From NCBI GenBank assembly GCA_034440575.1, contig JAOTOL010001637.1:898501-962500 (forward strand): a DNA stretch of 64,000 nucleotides. The letters run 5' to 3'. A program made the translations under genes and the position numbers. Source of the stretch: Imbricaverruca yamaguchii. Its lineage: Eukaryota > Arthropoda > Thecostraca > Neoverrucidae. Of the stretch, positions 62,703 through 64,000 are shown piece by piece; position 1 is the first letter of the stretch; every line of letters begins with the position of its first letter. The notes beneath the pieces are model-generated. The model was not told the DNA's origin and searched no databases. It saw only the letters and a program-made list of their open reading frames with translations.

Positions 62703-63540
62703 ATCATAATCAGCATCATCGTCCCGATAGATGAAACGTCAGTTGGCTACAGAACCCGCAAGGGATCATAAAACATGCTCCTCTCCACTGCACAGTGCCC
62801 TGAAATTCACGATTCCTCGAGTGGAGGGTAGCACGCGAAGACGTCAAAACTTCTGATGATGTCGTGAACAGCTGGGCAATATATGAAAATGTACAGGCGA
62901 AGGATATCTGCAGATGGACACAGATCTGCTGGCACTCTTGTGATGGCACAGGCGCCAAGCATTGCGTAAGGTAGAAACAGTAACAGTTGATACAGATGTA
63001 TCTTGTGAATTTCAATAGAAATCAATTCACGTCAAAACTCTGCGATCTGGAGGTCAACACAACTTCCTGATAGGTGTCGTTTTGCACCTAAATATTTGAA
63101 TTCCAGAACTTGGGTCATGCTGCCGACTGCTATGGCACCACTATCTCCCACACCCCTGATCCATCTTGACTGTACTCTGGTCTAGACCGGCGATACTTCA
63201 AACATTGACTTTCCTCTCATTCCCTCCTCTGACCCAGTGCCGTCTGGCACTCCTACCCCTATCCCCTACCAACCCGACTTGTCCCACTTCGCTCCTAGCT
63301 GCTACCTCCGGCCCGGGTTAGTCGGCGAAAAGCGGCCGCCGCCACACCTTCGATGGGCCCGCCCGACGCTACACTCTTCCATCACCATCGAGTTACGGCT
63401 GGCTCAAAGCGTCCCCGGGGTGTGCCAGAGGTCGGTTGGCGACGTGACACCGCAACGTTCTCGCCGTGACGGCGAGGCCCGGCTCGACGGCGTGCTGACA
63501 GCGTCAACTGCGACGTGGCCAACCCAGGACCGACGCTCTG
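62703..63540. other. No recognised gene; becomes GC-rich toward the right
   Basis: AT-rich to about 63.2 kb, then GC-rich with open frames on both strands (63237-63575) leading into the terminal minisatellite. No domain recognised. Confidence 0.4.
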
Positions 63541-64000
63541 ACACGTCGTTGTCCGGCACCGGAGCGACGCGCTGACACGTCATTGTACGGCCCCGGAGCG
63601 TCGCTCTGACACGTCGTTGTCCGGCTCCGGAGCGGTGCTCTGACACGTCGTTGTCCGGCTCCGGAGCGATGCTCGGACACGTCGTTGTCCGGCCCCGGAG
63701 CGACGCTCTGACACGTCGTTGTCCGGCCCCGGCGCGATGCTCGGACACGTCGTTGTCCGGCCCCGGCGCGATGCTCGGACACGTCGTTGTCCGGCTCCGG
63801 AGCGACGCTCTGACACGTCATTGTACGGCCCCGGAGCGATGCTCGGACACGTCATTGTACGGCCCCGGAGCGACGCTCCGACACGTCGTTGTCCGGCTCC
63901 AGAGCGATGCTCGGGCACGTCGTTGTCCGGCTCCGGAGCGATGCTCGGACACGTCGTTGTCCGGCCCCGGAGCGATGCTCGGACACGTCGTTGTCCGGCC
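63541..64000. repeat. 34 bp minisatellite running off the right edge
   Basis: Units ACACGTC(G/A)TTGT(C/A)CGG plus CCCCGGAGCG and a short variable end (ATGCTCGG or ACGCTCTG), 34 bp each, about 13 copies within the window. Not a multiple of three, so several frames read Arg/Ser/Pro/Asp-rich peptides. Confidence 0.95.

Overview
The window looks like non-coding, repeat-dominated nuclear DNA of an invertebrate animal, most likely an arthropod. This rests on several degraded non-LTR retrotransposons of the CR1 and Jockey/R1/I-like type, a mariner relic, tRNA-headed SINE-like repeats, hAT-type DNA transposons and very abundant mini- and microsatellites. There are no operons, ribosome-binding sites or bacterial gene spacing. 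I cannot name the species.

Layout. 1-3.7 kb: minus-strand LINE with CCHC ORF1 and a broken endonuclease/RT, running off the left edge. 5.1-8.7 kb: nearly complete minus-strand CR1-like LINE (SGNH-type ORF1, EN, RT, repeated 3' tail), abutting a ~290 bp foldback hairpin. 10.4-13.7 kb: hAT-like element 1 with ~140 bp inverted repeats, a perfect 8 bp target duplication and a dead transposase. 13.8-22.5 kb: six or more minisatellites. 23.4-25.1 kb: LINE ORF1 relic (+) with a 524 bp hAT-type MITE nested in it. 26.8-29.6 kb: SINE-like repeats, a (GT)n tract and a 57 bp minisatellite. 30.2-31.7 kb: the best host-gene candidate, a Ser/Thr/Arg-rich exon on the minus strand with a consensus splice donor; an 82 bp minisatellite beside it appears to be derived from its upstream edge. 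37.5-38.7 kb: mariner relic. 40.8-43.7 kb: two LINE relics. 44.5 kb: possible second minus-strand exon. 46.4-47.6 kb: 25 bp minisatellite. 48.3-50.2 kb: hAT-like element 2 inside a (TA)n tract. 51.9-52.2 kb: 5'-truncated LINE end. 56.9-57.9 kb: 16 bp minisatellite that reverses orientation. 59.8-62.3 kb: hAT-like element 3, the best-preserved copy, beside a 500 bp (CA)n/(TA)n tract. 63.5-64 kb: 34 bp minisatellite running off the right edge.

Two things stand out. First, six copies (55-362 bp) of one retroposed 3' end were found, each flanked by its own 8-17 bp target-site duplication. Each carries a small GGGCGC/GCGCCC hairpin followed by a short-unit tail. The longest still holds the C-terminal Cys/His domain of a LINE ORF2, so the others look like ultra-short products of the same LINE, most of them ending at the hairpin base. 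Second, three copies of one divergent hAT-like transposase family are present (TAGGG termini, 8 bp duplications, long TIRs), two of them lying in or against simple repeats. None of the mobile elements seen here is intact as read.
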